A DNA stretch of 7,696 bases from Candidatus Methanoplasma sp. Its GTDB lineage: Archaea; Thermoplasmatota; Thermoplasmata; Methanomassiliicoccales; Methanomethylophilaceae. Shown in pieces: positions 5,990-7,696 of this stretch. Each line of letters begins with the position of its first letter. Within the stretch, counting starts at the first letter, position 1. The stretch is from positions 1 to 7,696 of the forward strand of contig JAIRQG010000133.1 in assembly GCA_031256615.1 (NCBI GenBank). The letters are read 5' to 3'. The translations under genes were made by a program, and so were the position numbers. The notes beneath the pieces are model-generated. The model did not search any database. It saw only the letters and a list, made by a program, of their open reading frames with translations, and had not been told where the DNA came from.

Positions 5990-6423
5990 CGGTGGGCGGG
6001 GAACGGCTATCCCTCAAGATGGCCAAGATGGCGCACTCTGAAAGCGGCAGGGCGGATAAAAGAGATCGGAGGGCACAGCACCTGGAGTTGGTGATATTCC
6101 TGCCGACGATCCTGAATATTATGTGGGCCGAGAAGGAAAAAAGCATCTTGGAAGGGATGAACAGAGGAAAATGCGGCCGTCCTCTTTCCTCTCTTCATCA
6201 TGACTGCCGAGGTTGGTTCGAGCTCATACCTCGCCATCGCCGCCGATCCCTTTATGGGCGACAGCTTCCGCCAAAGCGGTCATTCTCCGGCGTTGCATAA
6301 AGATCCTGACAGCCGCCATCAACGCCTTACGCCGGACCAGCGGGGCCTTCCTCGCTTCTTTTCGTTCGGCAATCCTCCCTCGTTTTTCATGCTGGATATG
6401 GCTTAGAAGAAAAAATGCGAGAC
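5990..6423. other. Long region without a convincing gene
   Basis: No frame here gives a recognisable protein, and no tRNA, rRNA or CRISPR pattern is seen. Codon use is locally gene-like in three short stretches: plus 6019 to about 6170, plus 6200-6406 (a 68-aa frame ending at TAG), and minus 6390 to 6224. The minus stretch opens with a short frame containing KKRGRPR and continues in another frame with KALMAAVRIFMQ and ALAEAVAHKGIGG. This faintly recalls the start of a TetR-type regulator but is interrupted by stops. A hairpin is possible at 6163-6170/6185-6192 (AGAGGAAA/TTTCCTCT). The region may be decayed coding sequence, a non-coding RNA locus, or a long intergenic spacer. Confidence 0.5.
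6019..6300 (+). CDS. Doubtful small ORF, 93 aa
   Basis: The frame begins MAKMAHSESG, about 15 bases after the expected start of a transcript from the symmetric TATA element. The first half uses codons like its neighbours (AGG, AGA, ATA, CTG) and holds a hydrophobic run LELVIFLPTILNIMW (about 24-38). The second half, rich in CGC/CGA/CAT and arginine and cysteine, looks non-coding. There is no Shine-Dalgarno and no family is recognised. It could be a truncated or frameshifted gene, or chance. Confidence 0.2.
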   Translation: MAKMAHSESGRADKRDRRAQHLELVIFLPTILNIMWAEKEKSILEGMNRGKCGRPLSSLHHDCRGWFELIPRHRRRSLYGRQLPPKRSFSGVA

Positions 6424-6435
6424 TTTATATATATT
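6424..6435 (+). promoter_or_regulatory. Strong TATA box upstream of the Ig-like protein gene
   Basis: TTTATATATATT closely matches the archaeal TATA consensus and is preceded by the purine-rich AAAAAATGCGAGA. Transcription should start near 6453, giving a leader of about 140 bases before the TTG start at 6594. That is long compared with the other genes here. Confidence 0.65.
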
Positions 6436-6491
6436 CCATAGCCCGTTAGAAAAACGCACATCTTTCGATGGGTGAGGAGGCCTTGAGAAAG

Positions 6492-6561
6492 AATGCCGCG
6501 GACACGTGCGAGCGCGGAGAGGCATTCATTCAGCTTCAGCGCTCTCGTTTTCCGCGGCATT
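6492..6561 (+). other. Long stem-loop in the 5' leader of the Ig-like protein mRNA
   Basis: AATGCCGCGGA (6492-6502) and TCCGCGGCATT (6551-6561) are perfect 11-bp complements. Inside, CGAG (6509-6512) can pair with CTCG (6544-6547), and CGC (6513-6515) with GCG (6539-6541) if two bases bulge. The Shine-Dalgarno and TTG of the main gene lie outside the stem, 20 bases downstream, while the ATG of the small leader ORF (6493) lies within the 5' arm. It may control translation or stabilise the mRNA; this is inferred from the fold only. Confidence 0.5.
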
Positions 6562-6597
6562 GATGCAATAAAACAGATACAAGGAGGCTTAAATTGA
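6493..6597 (+). CDS. Possible 34-aa leader ORF overlapping the start of the Ig-like protein gene
   Basis: The frame starts MPRTRASAERH and ends IKQIQGGLN. Its stop TGA (6595-6597) overlaps the TTG start of the next gene in the sequence TTGA, an arrangement seen in translationally coupled genes. A strong Shine-Dalgarno-like GGTGAGGAGG (6471-6480) lies 12 bases before its ATG and is not needed by the downstream gene, which has its own AAGGAGG. A competing 31-aa frame (ATG 6468 to TGA 6563) contains this same sequence after its start. The peptide matches nothing I know and codon evidence is limited, so it may be chance. Confidence 0.3.
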   Translation: MPRTRASAERHSFSFSALVFRGIDAIKQIQGGLN

Positions 6598-7696
6598 AAA
6601 AAAATGCATTAATCATAATGATAATGCTTGCCATTGCGGCGTTGGTGGTGGCCACTCCTCTGACCATGGTCTCTCAGGCAACCAGCGACAGCAGTATCGG
6701 CCTGGGTTTGGGGGACGGGGAAACGACCTGGGCAGAGGCAAGCGAAACAGGGGGAACGATAGACAGCATACTCTTAGCGGAGACTGACATAGCGGTCACT
6801 GGAGTGACCCTTGACAAGAACACAATAACTCTTGCGATCGGAGGGACCTATGCCTTTACGGCAACGGTATCTCCATCAGATGCAACGAACAAGAGCATAA
6901 AATGGTCATCCAGCAACAAAGCTGTGGCAACCGTTGACGAGAACGGCGTGGTGACCGCCGTCGGCACCGGACAGATAACGTTGTCTGCCACGACGACCGA
7001 CGGGAACTTCCGGGCGTTCTGCACCGTGAAGGTCACAACCTTCACAGCGCACGCGACCGGCGTGTACCTCGATAAGAGCACGATGAACCTGCAGCTCTAC
7101 GGTACCGGGCAACTGACGGCAACGGTACTCCCGGCCGATGCGACGAACAAGAACGTCACATGGTCCTCGAGCAACAAAATGGTGGCGAATGCTGACGCCA
7201 CCGGCAAAGTGATTGGCATCACCCCCGGAACAGCGACGATAACCGTCACAACGGCAGAGGGCGGCTTCACAGCGACATGCGTCGTGACAGTGAGTTCGCC
7301 CGTTAAAGAAGTGACCTTAGACTACACCTCAATGACCATAAATCTCTATGGGACCGGGAAACTGACGGCAACGGTACTTCCCGCCGCCGCGACGAACAAG
7401 GATGTCACATGGTCCTCTAGCGCCAGAATGGTCGTGAATGTTGACGCCAGTGGCAAGCTGACAGGTGTCAGCCTGGGAACGGCAACGATCACCGTCAAGA
7501 CGGTTGACGGCAATAAAACCGCGACATGCGAAGTAACGGTGGTGCCCAAAGGACCAGTGCTGGTGAACAGCGTGGAACTCGATGAGAAAGAGATGACTCT
7601 GATAATCGGAAGCACCGGGCAGTTAACGGCAACGGTGCTTCCTGTCAATGCTGCAGACAAGAGTGTCACATGGTCCTCGAGCAACACGGCCGCGGC
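6594..7696 (+). CDS. Secreted or cell-surface protein with bacterial Ig-like (Big_2) repeats, 3'-truncated by window edge
   Basis: The reading frame stays open for 367 codons to the window end. It starts with TTG: AAGGAGG (6581-6587) ends six bases before it, and only this start keeps the charged head MKKN of a signal peptide. The first in-frame ATG is codon 9, inside the hydrophobic stretch. The hydrophobic core is about 5-21, with cleavage plausible around 28-32. A low-complexity linker follows (about 32-65, rich in Gly, Glu, Ser and Thr). Then come at least four Big_2 domains (about 69-147, 154-234, 237-317, and 325 onward). Each shows VTLD...L, LTATVLPADATNK, VTWSSSN, G.VTG...GTATIT and a final strand. 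Such domains build adhesins and other surface proteins; the C-terminal anchor or functional domain is outside the window. Domains 1-3 share one cysteine in the last strand (C143, C229, C312). No ligand can be predicted. Confidence 0.9.
   Translation, partial: MKKNALIIMIMLAIAALVVATPLTMVSQATSDSSIGLGLGDGETTWAEASETGGTIDSILLAETDIAVTGVTLDKNTITLAIGGTYAFTATVSPSDATNKSIKWSSSNKAVATVDENGVVTAVGTGQITLSATTTDGNFRAFCTVKVTTFTAHATGVYLDKSTMNLQLYGTGQLTATVLPADATNKNVTWSSSNKMVANADATGKVIGITPGTATITVTTAEGGFTATCVVTVSSPVKEVTLDYTSMTINLYGTGKLTATVLPAAATNKDVTWSSSARMVVNVDASGKLTGVSLGTATITVKTVDGNKTATCEVTVVPKGPVLVNSVELDEKEMTLIIGSTGQLTATVLPVNAADKSVTWSSSNTAA
6798..7696 (+). repeat. Tandem Big_2-encoding repeats, about 250 bp each
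   Basis: Four units begin near 6798, 7053, 7302 and 7566; the conserved W(S)SS positions are 86, 83 and 87 codons apart. Similarity reaches the DNA level. The 19 bases at 7111-7129 recur at 7360-7378, and the 22 bases at 7155-7176 recur exactly at 7665-7686. ACGGCAACGGT occurs in all four units. This suggests recent duplication or recombination between units, with repeat 1 the most diverged. Confidence 0.85.

Noticed and set aside
6155..6192. AGAGGAAA/TTTCCTCT hairpin as a terminator
   Set aside because: No gene clearly ends upstream of it and no T-run follows; left as a minor note in the gene-poor region.
6208..6233. tRNA-like GGTTCGAGC element with flanking CGAGGT/ACCTCG
   Set aside because: The loop is 14 bases instead of 7 and no acceptor, D or anticodon arms are found around it.
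3610..6501. Shared 12-mer AAGAATGCCGCG at 3610-3621 and 6490-6501
   Set aside because: About one or two 12-base matches are expected by chance in a window this size, and the contexts differ.
7346..7687. Minus-strand open frames inside the Big_2 repeats
   Set aside because: They are reverse shadows created by the repetitive Thr/Val-rich coding sequence.
1..7696. CRISPR array, insertion sequence or attachment site
   Set aside because: No regularly spaced short direct repeats, no transposase or integrase, and no terminal inverted repeats were seen.

Overview
The window looks archaeal, most likely a methanogen-related euryarchaeon/Thermoplasmatota such as Methanomassiliicoccales. The evidence is a fused ThiD-ThiN thiamine enzyme, TATA-box promoters about 25 bp before start codons with little or no 5' leader, heavy AGG/AGA arginine use, a membrane-anchored FKBP isomerase, and a secreted protein made of bacterial-type Ig-like (Big_2) repeats. 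The lineage is an inference; no rRNA or diagnostic methanogenesis gene is present.

Layout. Positions 1-717 hold the C-terminal half of argininosuccinate lyase (+), cut by the window edge. An AT-rich spacer (718-874) carries two near-identical 20-bp palindromic sites plus a weaker half-site, at roughly 50-bp spacing, in front of a helix-turn-helix/Fic-domain AMP-transferase-like gene (875-1768, +). This is the most interesting local system: a probable DNA-binding, self-inhibited Fic enzyme next to what look like its own operators. Convergent to it is a PLP-dependent O-acetylhomoserine sulfhydrylase-like gene (3103-1778, -), preceded on the same strand by an unrecognised 121-aa soluble protein (3537-3172, -). 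A 166-bp divergent promoter region separates that protein from thiDN (3704-5005, +).

thiDN converges on a membrane-anchored FKBP-type prolyl isomerase (5947-5027, -), with a hairpin in the junction. Positions 5948-6423 contain no convincing gene. There is a symmetric TATA element, one weak ORF, and fragments of reading frame that may be remnants.

From 6424 a strong TATA box, a roughly 140-nt structured leader with two Shine-Dalgarno sequences, and a possible 34-codon leader ORF precede a TTG-initiated secreted protein (6594 to beyond 7696, +). That protein has a signal peptide and at least four Big_2 repeats.

The metabolic genes (arginine, methionine/cysteine, thiamine) are ordinary housekeeping functions and do not form one operon; nearly every gene appears to have its own promoter. 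The FKBP isomerase and the Ig-like protein both act outside the cytoplasm, so they could be related in function (folding of surface proteins), but that is only inference from location and topology.
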